From W0P28-013 sp963638355 (lineage in GTDB: Bacteria > Bacteroidota > Bacteroidia > Bacteroidales > Paludibacteraceae), in NCBI GenBank assembly GCA_963638355.1, contig CAVHRT010000018.1, forward strand, positions 1 through 24,938: a stretch of 24,938 nt of DNA, written 5' to 3'. Below, in pieces: positions 14,008 to 20,251 of the stretch. Under the pieces are notes generated by a model. The model was not told the origin of the DNA. It searched no databases and was given only the letters and a program-made list of their open reading frames with translations. Both the position numbers and the translations under genes were made by a program. Every line of letters starts with the position of its first letter. Position 1 is the stretch's first letter.

Positions 14008-15327
14008 GTGCTTCCACGCGATTTCATAGATCTTATTTCCCCGATTTTTGCCGATGAAATGGCTGATTTTGAGGCTGCCGTGGCGCAACCTCCCGTGGTA
14101 AGTGTGCGGTTGAACGATAAAATTTCGCTGCCGCAATTTGCCGATTGTGAGTCTGTTGCGTGGTGTGAGAGCGGTCGCTATTTGGCCGAGCGACCCAATT
14201 TTACGCTCGATCCGTTGTTGCACGCTGGAGCCTACTATGTGCAGGAGGCTTCGTCGATGTTTTTGCAGCAGGCTTTGAACCATTTTGTCGAAAAAAACGC
14301 CCGAATGCTCGATTTTTGCGCTGCGCCGGGCGGCAAAACTACGCTCATTGCGCAGCATTTGACCGATGGCGTGCTTGTGGCGAATGAATTTGTGCGGCAG
14401 CGCGCCTATATTTTGGCGGAAAATGTGCAGAAATGGGGCAGTCCGCAGGTGATTGTAACCAACAACGCCACGAGCGATTTTGCCGATTTCATCGGAGTTT
14501 TTGACGCTGTTTTGGTCGATGCGCCTTGCTCGGGCGAAGGCATGTTTCGCAAAGATGCGAACGCCATTGACGAGTGGTCGCTGCAAAATGTGCAACAGTG
14601 CGTTGCGCGGCAGCGTCAAATACTTGCTGACGCTTGGAAGTGCCTGAAAACCAACGGAATACTAATCTACAGCACTTGCACTTACAACAGTCTAGAAAAC
14701 GAAGAAAATGTGCGGTGGCTTTGCCAAAACTACGATGCCGAGGTCTTGCGCATTCCGCTCGATGATGCGTGGCGCGTTACCGAAACTGCCGAAGGTTATC
14801 ATTTCTATCCGCATCGCACGCGTGGCGAGGGACTTTTTCTCACAGTAATCCGCAAAAAACAGACGGAACAATCGGCAAATTTACGCTTGAAAACTCAGCC
14901 AAAAAATCTTGCAGCGACAGAATTTTCCAATTACCTAAAAAATGCCGATGAATACTCGCTTTTTGAGCAACAAAATGGTCTGAAAATAGCATTTTTGCAA
15001 CAACATGTCGATTTGTTGCAATTTTGTCTGAAACGGCTGAATTTGTTGCATTTTGGCGTGCCACTGGCCGAGCCGAAGGGCAAAGATCTGATTCCGCAGG
15101 CTGGTTTGGCGTTGAGCAAGGTGCTGAATGTGCAGAATTTTGCCTCGGTTGAGGTCGATTTGTCCACGGTGTTGAGTTTTTTGCGTTGCGAAGCCATCAA
15201 TCTGTCCGATGTGCCGCGCGGATTTTTGCTATTGACCTATCAAAATCTGCCGATTGGTTGGGTGAAAAACATCGGTAACCGCTGCAACAATCTCTATCCG
15301 CAGCCTTGGCGGATACGGCATTTGTGA
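14008..15327 (+). CDS. RsmF-like rRNA (cytosine-C5) methyltransferase, NOP2/Sun family
   Basis: A 439-residue SAM-dependent RNA m5C methyltransferase. The start is GTG at 14008, four bases after the previous stop. Motif I is LDFCAAPGGKTT (101-112), motif IV is DAPCSGEGMF (171-180) with the proline-Cys dyad P173-C174, and motif VI is STCTYNSLENEENV (222-235) with the nucleophile candidate C224. The two-cysteine mechanism of this family is therefore intact. The C-terminal 110 residues (LLHFGVPLAEPKGKDLIPQ ... GWVKNIGNRCNNLYPQPWRI) form the RNA-binding PUA-like domain typical of RsmF and Bacillus/Bacteroidota homologues. The likely target is 16S rRNA, by analogy with E. coli RsmF at C1407; this is inference. 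A perfect palindrome follows the stop. Confidence 0.92.
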   Translation: MLPRDFIDLISPIFADEMADFEAAVAQPPVVSVRLNDKISLPQFADCESVAWCESGRYLAERPNFTLDPLLHAGAYYVQEASSMFLQQALNHFVEKNARMLDFCAAPGGKTTLIAQHLTDGVLVANEFVRQRAYILAENVQKWGSPQVIVTNNATSDFADFIGVFDAVLVDAPCSGEGMFRKDANAIDEWSLQNVQQCVARQRQILADAWKCLKTNGILIYSTCTYNSLENEENVRWLCQNYDAEVLRIPLDDAWRVTETAEGYHFYPHRTRGEGLFLTVIRKKQTEQSANLRLKTQPKNLAATEFSNYLKNADEYSLFEQQNGLKIAFLQQHVDLLQFCLKRLNLLHFGVPLAEPKGKDLIPQAGLALSKVLNVQNFASVEVDLSTVLSFLRCEAINLSDVPRGFLLLTYQNLPIGWVKNIGNRCNNLYPQPWRIRHL

Positions 15328-15337
15328 AAACGATTTC

Positions 15338-15361
15338 GGGCGAATGATCATTCGCCCCTAC
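15338..15361. repeat. Perfect 20-bp palindrome with CCCTAC tail
   Basis: GGGCGAATGATCATTCGCCC (15338-15357) is a perfect palindrome followed by CTAC. It lies ten bases after the methyltransferase stop and lacks a T-run. The CCCTAC end is shared with the palindrome at 15801-15823, suggesting a common repeat family. A second palindrome, GACCTATAGGTC, lies nearby at 15394-15405. Confidence 0.8.
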
Positions 15362-15476
15362 AATTCAACAACAAACTTAGAAACGGAAATTTCGACCTAT
15401 AGGTCAAAATTCTTTGCTGCGTGCCGCCCTCGCAATCATTCGCGCCAAACCGAAAGTGTCGATTTGGAAGAAATTC

Positions 15477-15508
15477 TTTGGTAGAGTGGAAATTTTTTTG
15501 TATCTTTG
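15477..15508 (+). promoter_or_regulatory. Promoter for the small 15521-15727 gene
   Basis: TTTG at 15477-15480, exactly 20 bases, then TATCTTTG at 15501-15508 is one of the best promoter matches in the window. Transcription would start near 15513, leaving a leader of fewer than ten bases before the first ATG. Confidence 0.8.
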
Positions 15509-15520
15509 TGGAATAAAAAA

Positions 15521-15727
15521 ATGAATACTATGAAAGATGAATTGACAACAGACATGCACTTCGAGTTTATGGAGGGAGAGGTTTCTAAACGAGATTTCTA
15601 TATTTTTTCGATTTCGGGTGCTATTGCGAGGGGTATTCCCAAAGAAGAGGCTTGCAAACAGCATGGCATTAGCGTTGAGGAGTATGATGCAAATATCGAC
15701 CGAGTATTGAACGACCCATCGTGGTAA
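15521..15727 (+). CDS. Small hypothetical protein, 68 residues
   Basis: Begins MNTMKDELTTDMHF; a second in-frame ATG at 15530 is an equally possible start (65 residues). The protein is acidic overall, with no signal peptide or membrane segment, and reads as two or three helices, including an EEACKQHGISVEEYD stretch near its end that resembles a small helix-turn-helix-like or helical-hairpin segment. I do not recognise the family. Support for it being a gene comes from the strong promoter immediately upstream and a biased amino-acid pattern. The very short leader means there is little room for a ribosome-binding site. It is followed by a cluster of palindromes. Confidence 0.6.
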   Translation: MNTMKDELTTDMHFEFMEGEVSKRDFYIFSISGAIARGIPKEEACKQHGISVEEYDANIDRVLNDPSW

Positions 15728-15753
15728 TTAGCGCAGCCCAAGATATTTCTGTC

Positions 15754-15823
15754 GCGCGGGATTTGCAAGCCCGCGCTCGTTGTTTTAGATTTGTAATCTA
15801 GGACGCACTCGGTGCGTCCCTAC
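15754..15823. repeat. Three stacked palindromes between convergent genes
   Basis: P1: GCGCGGG (15754-15760) pairs with CCCGCGC (15770-15776) around ATTTGCAAG. P2: TAGATT (15786-15791) pairs with AATCTA (15795-15800). P3: GGACGCAC (15801-15808) pairs with GTGCGTCC (15812-15819) around TCG, followed by CTAC to 15823. P3 with its CCCTAC tail occurs again, in inverse orientation and identical, at 19039-19061. None has a T-run directly after it. Confidence 0.8.
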
Positions 15824-15845
15824 ATTTAGCGTAAATTGTAGTATC

Positions 15846-15888
15846 TGCGAATACCGTATCTCATAATTTTTTTGTACTGGTATTCGCA
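15846..15888 (-). repeat. 10-bp perfect inverted repeat after the YjbQ-family gene
   Basis: TGCGAATACC (15846-15855) and GGTATTCGCA (15879-15888) are perfect complements separated by 23 bases that include seven T on the plus strand. It begins eight bases after the yjbQ-like stop on the minus strand and may stabilise or end that transcript. Confidence 0.65.
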
Positions 15889-15896
15889 ATCCATTT

Positions 15897-16304
15897 TTAC
15901 GAGATGATTGTGGCTACAATGTGCCGTCCAGAGGCGCGATTGCGGAATTCGCATAGGTAGATTCCTTGCCATGTGCCGAGGTTCAGGCGGTGGTGCGAAA
16001 TGGGAATGGTTACCGAGGCACCAATCATGGTGCTTTTGATGTGCGCTGGCATGTCGTCGTCGCCTTCGCAAGTGTGCTGGTAGTAGGGTTCACGCTCGCG
16101 CACAATGTGGTTGAACGCCGCCTCCAAATCGGTCTGCACATCGGGATCGGCATTCTCGTTCAGACTCAACGCCGCCGAGGTGTGTTTTATGAACAGATGC
16201 AGCAGTCCGCACTCGGGCAGTTCGGGCAGACTTTCTTCTATCTCGCTGGTAATTAGGTGAAAACCGCGACTATGAGGGCGCAAGGTGATTTCGGTTTGAA
16301 ACAT
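15897..16304 (-). CDS. YjbQ/UPF0047-family protein (secondary thiamine-phosphate synthase-type)
   Basis: A 135-residue protein of the UPF0047/TIGR00149 family. The hallmark features are KHTSAALSLNENADPDV (40-56), the GDDDMPAHIKSTM block (81-93) and the LGTWQGIYLCEFRNRA segment (109-124). These contain the conserved His/Asp/Glu residues, including H41, D53, D82-D84 and H88, that form the family's putative metal or active site. E. coli YjbQ has weak thiamine-phosphate synthase activity, hence the family name, but its physiological role is unclear. Length is complete. The ATG at 16304 is directly preceded by a 7-base tandem repeat block. It lies 87 bases downstream of the PorE-like gene. Confidence 0.92.
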   Translation of the reverse strand: MFQTEITLRPHSRGFHLITSEIEESLPELPECGLLHLFIKHTSAALSLNENADPDVQTDLEAAFNHIVREREPYYQHTCEGDDDMPAHIKSTMIGASVTIPISHHRLNLGTWQGIYLCEFRNRASGRHIVATIIS

Positions 16305-16309
16305 TTTTT

Positions 16310-16375
16310 AGTTAGAAGTGAGTAGTGAGAAGTTAGAAGTGGTCGCAATCTTCAAATCTTCAAATGAACAATTAG
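16310..16375. repeat. Heptamer and ATCTTCAAAT repeats upstream of the YjbQ-family gene
   Basis: From the start codon outward: TAGAAGT, GAGTAGT, GAGAAGT, TAGAAGT (7-base units in register), then CAATCTTCAAATCTTCAAAT and GAACAATTAGAAAC. This repeats the order of modules seen at 5881-5998. There is no room for an ordinary promoter closer to the gene. Confidence 0.7.
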
Positions 16376-16391
16376 AAACCCTGAAACTCTT

Positions 16392-18269
16392 CTAATCAGA
16401 AATAATCTTTATCTCCACACGCCTGTTTTGTTGGCGACCTTCGTCGGTGTCGTTTGTGGCGACGGGTTCGGTGCTACCTTTGCCCGTGGCTACCATGCGG
16501 TCGGGTGCGATGCCGCCATCAATCAACGCTTGGCGCAGGGCGTTGGCGCGCGCTTGGCTCAACTGCTGATTGTATGGCTCGGTGCCAACATTGTCGGTGT
16601 GACCCGTTATCTCGATGCGGATTTTCTGATTTTGTCGCATAAAATCGATCAGCAGTGCCACCTCTTTGGTCGATTTCGCCTCGATTTCGGCAGAATTGAA
16701 CGCAAAAAACAGATTGCGCAGTACAATTTTGCTTCCTGCCTTGGCTGGCTGAAGTGCAATCAGTAGCGAATCGTTTGTAGCGTCGATGTTGCCCGAATAG
16801 AACAGATAACCTTGTCGCCGCGCATTGATGCCATATTGCCCATCGGGTGGCAGATAGCCTGTGAATTCGCCCGTGCGTCGGTCCGAAACGGATTCGTAGA
16901 TTTTGGTCGATGTGCGCGTGTCGAAAATCTCGATGTGCGTGTCGATGCTCTTGCCTGTGGCGGCATTGTAGGTGCGCCCCACGACGAACGCCATGGGCTG
17001 CGGACGCGCACTTTGCGGCAGTGTTATCTCGTAGATGTCGAGCCCCTGACCGTTGTTCTCCACTTTGTCCGACGAAAAATAGGCTTTCGTGCCAGCAGCG
17101 TTCACCACAAATCCCGCCTCGTCGCCATTGGTGTTGATGGGGTAGCCGATGTTTTCGGGTTCACCCCAGCCATTTTCGGTGCGGCGCGATAGGAAAATGT
17201 CGCTCCTTCCGAGGCCATAATGACCATTCGAAGCGAAGTAAAGTGTCTGATTATCAGCGTGAATGAATGGCGCAAAATCATCTTTTTCGGTGTTTATTGG
17301 TCGTCCGAGATTTTCAGCATTCGAAAAACGCAGCAATCCGTTGTCCATTATCTCCACTTTGCAATGCCAAATGTCGCGTCCGCCGATGTTTGGCTTGCGG
17401 TTCGATACAAAAAATAGTTCGTCGCCAGTGGGCGAAAGTACGGGATTGCTTTCCCAGTAAGGCGAATTTACGGGTGCACCGATGCAGAGCGGTGGACTCC
17501 AAGTGTCGCCCATGCGCATGGCGTAGTAGATGTCGCAACTGCCGATGCCGTCTTTGCGGTTGCAGGCCACAAAAAACATGTATCTACCATCGGCCGAAAA
17601 GCTCTGCGAACCTTCGTTTTGTGGTGTGTTCATGGGTGCACTCAGCGGACGGGCAATTTGCCACGAGTTGCCGCGTTTTCGGCTCCAATAGAGGTCTTCT
17701 TGTTTGTAATAATCGGCCTCTTCGACCAAAACCGTGGTCGAAATCATCTGTCCATCGGCTGTGATGCTCGGAAAATAGTCGTCGAAGCGCGTGTTGATGG
17801 CTTTTAGGTTTACGGGGTCGAACGCCACGGGATTTTCCCACAGCGACAGCGCCTTGCGAAAACGCTCCAGCATCTCCGTTTTAATTTTGGTGTAACTCGC
17901 GTCGGTGATGCTTTCGGCCTTGTCAATTGCTGCCTGATATTGCCCATCGAGGTAGAGAATTTCGGCCATCATGCCTTGCGTCTCGCTGCGGCGCGGCATT
18001 TTGTTGTTGTCTATTTTTTCGAGGATTTGCAGCGCATTCTGATATTTGTTTTTCCGCAATTCGTCTTGCGCCCAAAGCCAATAGGCCTCTACAAAATTTT
18101 TGTCTTTTTTGATGGCTTTTTGCGTCAGTTCGGCGCGCTCGCGGGCACTGTACGACAGGCGCGCTTGCTCAAACAGGTCGATGGCTTTTTTCGACTTGGT
18201 AGAGTATTGCTCCGCCCACAGAGGTGCTGCAAGCATAATCCCGATCAATATGACAAGCGTTTTTTTCAA
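16392..18269 (-). CDS. PorE-like TPR / beta-propeller / OmpA-domain periplasmic protein
   Basis: A 625-residue exported protein. A signal peptide (MKKTLVILIGIMLAAPLWA, cleavage near 19) is followed by helical TPR-like repeats (about 25-145), a PD40/WD40-like propeller (about 160-420) with repeated F.S.DG.Y and GG.DIW/Y blades, a carboxypeptidase-regulatory-like domain (about 425-500), and an OmpA C-terminal peptidoglycan-binding domain (about 510-625) with the TGHTDNVG and LSQARA signatures. This order matches PorE (PG1058) of the Porphyromonas gingivalis type IX secretion system. Unlike PorE, no lipobox cysteine is present. The start is TTG at 18269, inside the plsC stop (TTGA overlap), so coupling to plsC translation is expected. 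Many Bacteroidota carry paralogues of this architecture, so a role in secretion is likely but not certain. Confidence 0.85.
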   Translation of the reverse strand: MKKTLVILIGIMLAAPLWAEQYSTKSKKAIDLFEQARLSYSARERAELTQKAIKKDKNFVEAYWLWAQDELRKNKYQNALQILEKIDNNKMPRRSETQGMMAEILYLDGQYQAAIDKAESITDASYTKIKTEMLERFRKALSLWENPVAFDPVNLKAINTRFDDYFPSITADGQMISTTVLVEEADYYKQEDLYWSRKRGNSWQIARPLSAPMNTPQNEGSQSFSADGRYMFFVACNRKDGIGSCDIYYAMRMGDTWSPPLCIGAPVNSPYWESNPVLSPTGDELFFVSNRKPNIGGRDIWHCKVEIMDNGLLRFSNAENLGRPINTEKDDFAPFIHADNQTLYFASNGHYGLGRSDIFLSRRTENGWGEPENIGYPINTNGDEAGFVVNAAGTKAYFSSDKVENNGQGLDIYEITLPQSARPQPMAFVVGRTYNAATGKSIDTHIEIFDTRTSTKIYESVSDRRTGEFTGYLPPDGQYGINARRQGYLFYSGNIDATNDSLLIALQPAKAGSKIVLRNLFFAFNSAEIEAKSTKEVALLIDFMRQNQKIRIEITGHTDNVGTEPYNQQLSQARANALRQALIDGGIAPDRMVATGKGSTEPVATNDTDEGRQQNRRVEIKIISD

Positions 18270-18997
18270 TCTTTCAAATCATTTGCAATGATGTTGCGCG
18301 TGTTTTCGAGAAATTCGTTCAGATTTTCGTGCGTCAGGTCGGTTGTATCAATTGGATCGTGAAAAATCAGTTCTATGGTGCCAGGTCTTATCAGCACTGA
18401 GCCAGCGGGCAGTACATTGTATGCGCCATTGATGGTGATTGGCACCACGGGCAAATGCAGGTCGGCTGCAATGCTGAATGCGCCGCGTTTGAAACGCCCC
18501 ATTTCGCCAGTGCGTGTGCGACTGCCTTCGGGAAAAATCACCACCGACATGCCGTTTGTCAGTTTGCGCTCAGCATCCTCGATGCTGTGTTTCGATTTGA
18601 TTGCGCTGCTGCGATCGATGAAAATATGTCCCACAGCGGAGCAGGCTTTGCCAACGAGCGGAATGCTCTGAAGTTCTTTTTTCATAATCCACACAAAACG
18701 GTTGCCAATGTAGCCGTAGATGGGAAAAATGTCGTATGCGCTCTGGTGATTTGCTACAAAAATGTACGATTGTTTTTGGTTGTAACGCTCACGCCCTTCA
18801 ATCTTTACGCGAATCAGCGCAACGGCGCACATCAGTCGCGCCCAGACGATGGCAGGGTAGTAGCCCCATTTTGCGCTCTTGCTGAATGGCGTGATGGCAA
18901 TGGTAATCACGGCCGTGAGGGTAGTGATGACCACCGCAATGGGCCAAAATACCAAAAATTCGTAGATGGTGTAAAATGGGTTGATTTTGCGTTGCAT
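18266..18997 (-). CDS. plsC: 1-acyl-sn-glycerol-3-phosphate acyltransferase
   Basis: PlsC adds the second acyl chain to lysophosphatidic acid, giving phosphatidic acid for phospholipid synthesis at the inner membrane. The ATG at 18997 (MQRKINPFYT) gives 243 residues. The N-terminus has hydrophobic segments (EFLVFWPIAVVITTLTAVITIAI). The catalytic NHQSAYD box (H-x4-D) and the VIFPEGSRTRTG glycerol-phosphate-binding block are intact, as are the GHIFIDR and VVPITINGAY segments. An upstream in-frame start at 19069 is rejected because it reads through the repeat block 19010-19061. The TGA stop overlaps the TTG start of the PorE-like gene. Confidence 0.93.
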   Translation of the reverse strand: MQRKINPFYTIYEFLVFWPIAVVITTLTAVITIAITPFSKSAKWGYYPAIVWARLMCAVALIRVKIEGRERYNQKQSYIFVANHQSAYDIFPIYGYIGNRFVWIMKKELQSIPLVGKACSAVGHIFIDRSSAIKSKHSIEDAERKLTNGMSVVIFPEGSRTRTGEMGRFKRGAFSIAADLHLPVVPITINGAYNVLPAGSVLIRPGTIELIFHDPIDTTDLTHENLNEFLENTRNIIANDLKD

Positions 18998-19005
18998 GGT
19001 AGGAG

Positions 19006-19171
19006 TTTGAAAGTTTATAAAGTCTGAAAGTTTATAAAGTAGGGACGCACCGAGTGCGTCCGTGTTCATATTTTGCAGTTGTGGTTACCGATAATCTGAA
19101 ATCTGAAATTTGGAATCTGAAATCTTTTCCCTTGCAAAAATATGAAATTATGTTCAATCTGCAAAAATATG
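19006..19171. repeat. Mixed short repeats and palindrome upstream of plsC
   Basis: The gap between plsC and the radical SAM gene holds two copies of GAAAGTTTATAAAGT (19015-19029 and 19025-19040 region), the P3-type palindrome with GTAGG lead (19039-19061), three TCTGAAAT units (19092-19123), and two TGCAAAAATATG copies at 19133-19144 and 19160-19171. No open frame of coding character is seen. Confidence 0.6.
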
Positions 19172-19179
19172 CATTTTTC

Positions 19180-20088
19180 TTACATGCGCAGTTTGAAACC
19201 GCTCAGCAGCGTGTCGGGGCAAAAATGGAAGACCGACGCCATTTCGCCTGCCATGCAAAAACCACATTGTCGGCATTGATCGGTGCCATAGCCCACGCAC
19301 AAGCCGCGACTGCCATCGGGATAGATGAAATTGGTGACGAAGCATTCTTTTCCGAGCGAAATCTGCCCCAGAGCATTGCGTTTCATCTTTTTCAATCCCG
19401 AAAAACTGTTCATTATTGGGTAACCGCGGTGTTTGTAAGCGATTACTTTATCGATGATGGCGGCCTTTTGTTCTGGCGGCAAAGCCAGATATTCGGTGCC
19501 TGGGTATGGCGTGTGAAAATTGATTGAAATTTGCTCGATGGCGTCGTTGTGGCGCACATATTCCATGGCTGCGTCCACCGATTCGTAGTTGAGCGTGTTC
19601 ACCACCATGTTCACGCAGATGTGTTTTTGACCGGATTTGGCAATGTTTTCCTCCAATCGTGCAAAAGTACCATTGCCCCGAATGCGCTCGTGATATTCGC
19701 CTATGCCGTCCATCGAAACCCAGATGGAGTGCGGGTGAATCCACGAAAAATCTTGCTGCGCGTTGGTCGTTACGGTTATCGAGAAGAAGCCGATTTCGCG
19801 TGCCTTGTCGATGATGTCGTTGATGGTGCGTTCGCCCTCGCGCCAAAGCGTTGGTTCGCCGCCTTCGAGGTCGATAAACCGCGAACCCTGTGCGTAGGCG
19901 TAGCGCATGTCGCTTTCGATGTCGGCAAAGGTGCGCTGATGGTAGCCTGCGCTGCCGTAGACCGAACAGTGTTTGCAGCGCAGATTGCATTTGTCGGTGA
20001 TGAAAAGCACAGTCTGCAGTGGCGCGCGCCTTCCGAAAAATCGCGCCCGAACGAACCATTGAGCCAAGTAAAAGTATTGCTTAAGCAT
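19180..20088 (-). CDS. Radical SAM protein with C-terminal cysteine cluster
   Basis: A 302-residue radical SAM enzyme. The 4Fe-4S-binding C-x3-C-x2-C motif is TDKCNLRCKHC (C34, C38, C41). The following DLEGGEPTLW (73-82) is the SAM-binding GGEP segment, and VSMDGIGEYHERIRG (124-138) is typical of SPASM/twitch-type members. Six more cysteines near the end (C249, C264, C272, C275, C278, C290), including QCRQCGFC, probably bind one auxiliary iron-sulfur cluster. The reaction is not identifiable from the sequence. It lies between a MenA-like gene and plsC on the same strand, which may hint at membrane or quinone metabolism, but the intergenic gaps are long and full of repeats. A 7-base tandem repeat array ends directly before its start codon. 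Confidence 0.88.
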   Translation of the reverse strand: MLKQYFYLAQWFVRARFFGRRAPLQTVLFITDKCNLRCKHCSVYGSAGYHQRTFADIESDMRYAYAQGSRFIDLEGGEPTLWREGERTINDIIDKAREIGFFSITVTTNAQQDFSWIHPHSIWVSMDGIGEYHERIRGNGTFARLEENIAKSGQKHICVNMVVNTLNYESVDAAMEYVRHNDAIEQISINFHTPYPGTEYLALPPEQKAAIIDKVIAYKHRGYPIMNSFSGLKKMKRNALGQISLGKECFVTNFIYPDGSRGLCVGYGTDQCRQCGFCMAGEMASVFHFCPDTLLSGFKLRM

Positions 20089-20097
20089 AATTTCAGT

Positions 20098-20153
20098 GAG
20101 GAGTGAGGAATTAGGAGTGAGGAGTTAGGAGTTAGAAGTTAGGAGTTAGAAGT
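20098..20153. repeat. Tandem array of eight 7-base units before the radical SAM gene
   Basis: Eight consecutive units of the form (G/T)AG(G/A)A(G/A)T fill 56 bases in perfect register, ending ten bases before the ATG at 20088. On the mRNA strand the unit reads ACTCCTA or ACTTCTA. The region would be the mRNA leader or the spacer next to the ribosome-binding site. The same unit occurs before 5880 and 16304 with three or four copies. Confidence 0.85.
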
Positions 20154-20206
20154 GATTATTTGTGCGCAGTAAGATTTTGTATTTGAAGTTTGTCGTTCTA
20201 ACTGCC

Positions 20207-20240
20207 TAATTATCAATTGTCAATTGTCAATTATCAATTG
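20207..20240. repeat. AATTATCAATTG / AATTGTCAATTG repeats
   Basis: Four overlapping copies of (T/A)ATCAATTG or GTCAATTG with a period of about 10 bases sit just after the MenA-like stop. The same words (CAATTGACAATTGATAATTA) occur at 5916-5935, next to a heptamer block there as well. Because CAATTG is self-complementary, the stretch can also fold as a weak hairpin. Confidence 0.6.
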
Positions 20241-20251
20241 AAATCTAGGTT

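Noticed and set aside
15826..16071. Minus-strand open frame of 81 codons at the end of the YjbQ-family gene
   Set aside because: It overlaps the real gene in another frame and ends in the inverted repeat 15846-15888; the translation is Arg/His-rich and typical of a shadow frame.
20098..20240. CRISPR array
   Set aside because: The repeats are 7-10 bases with no unique spacers between them and no cas genes nearby.
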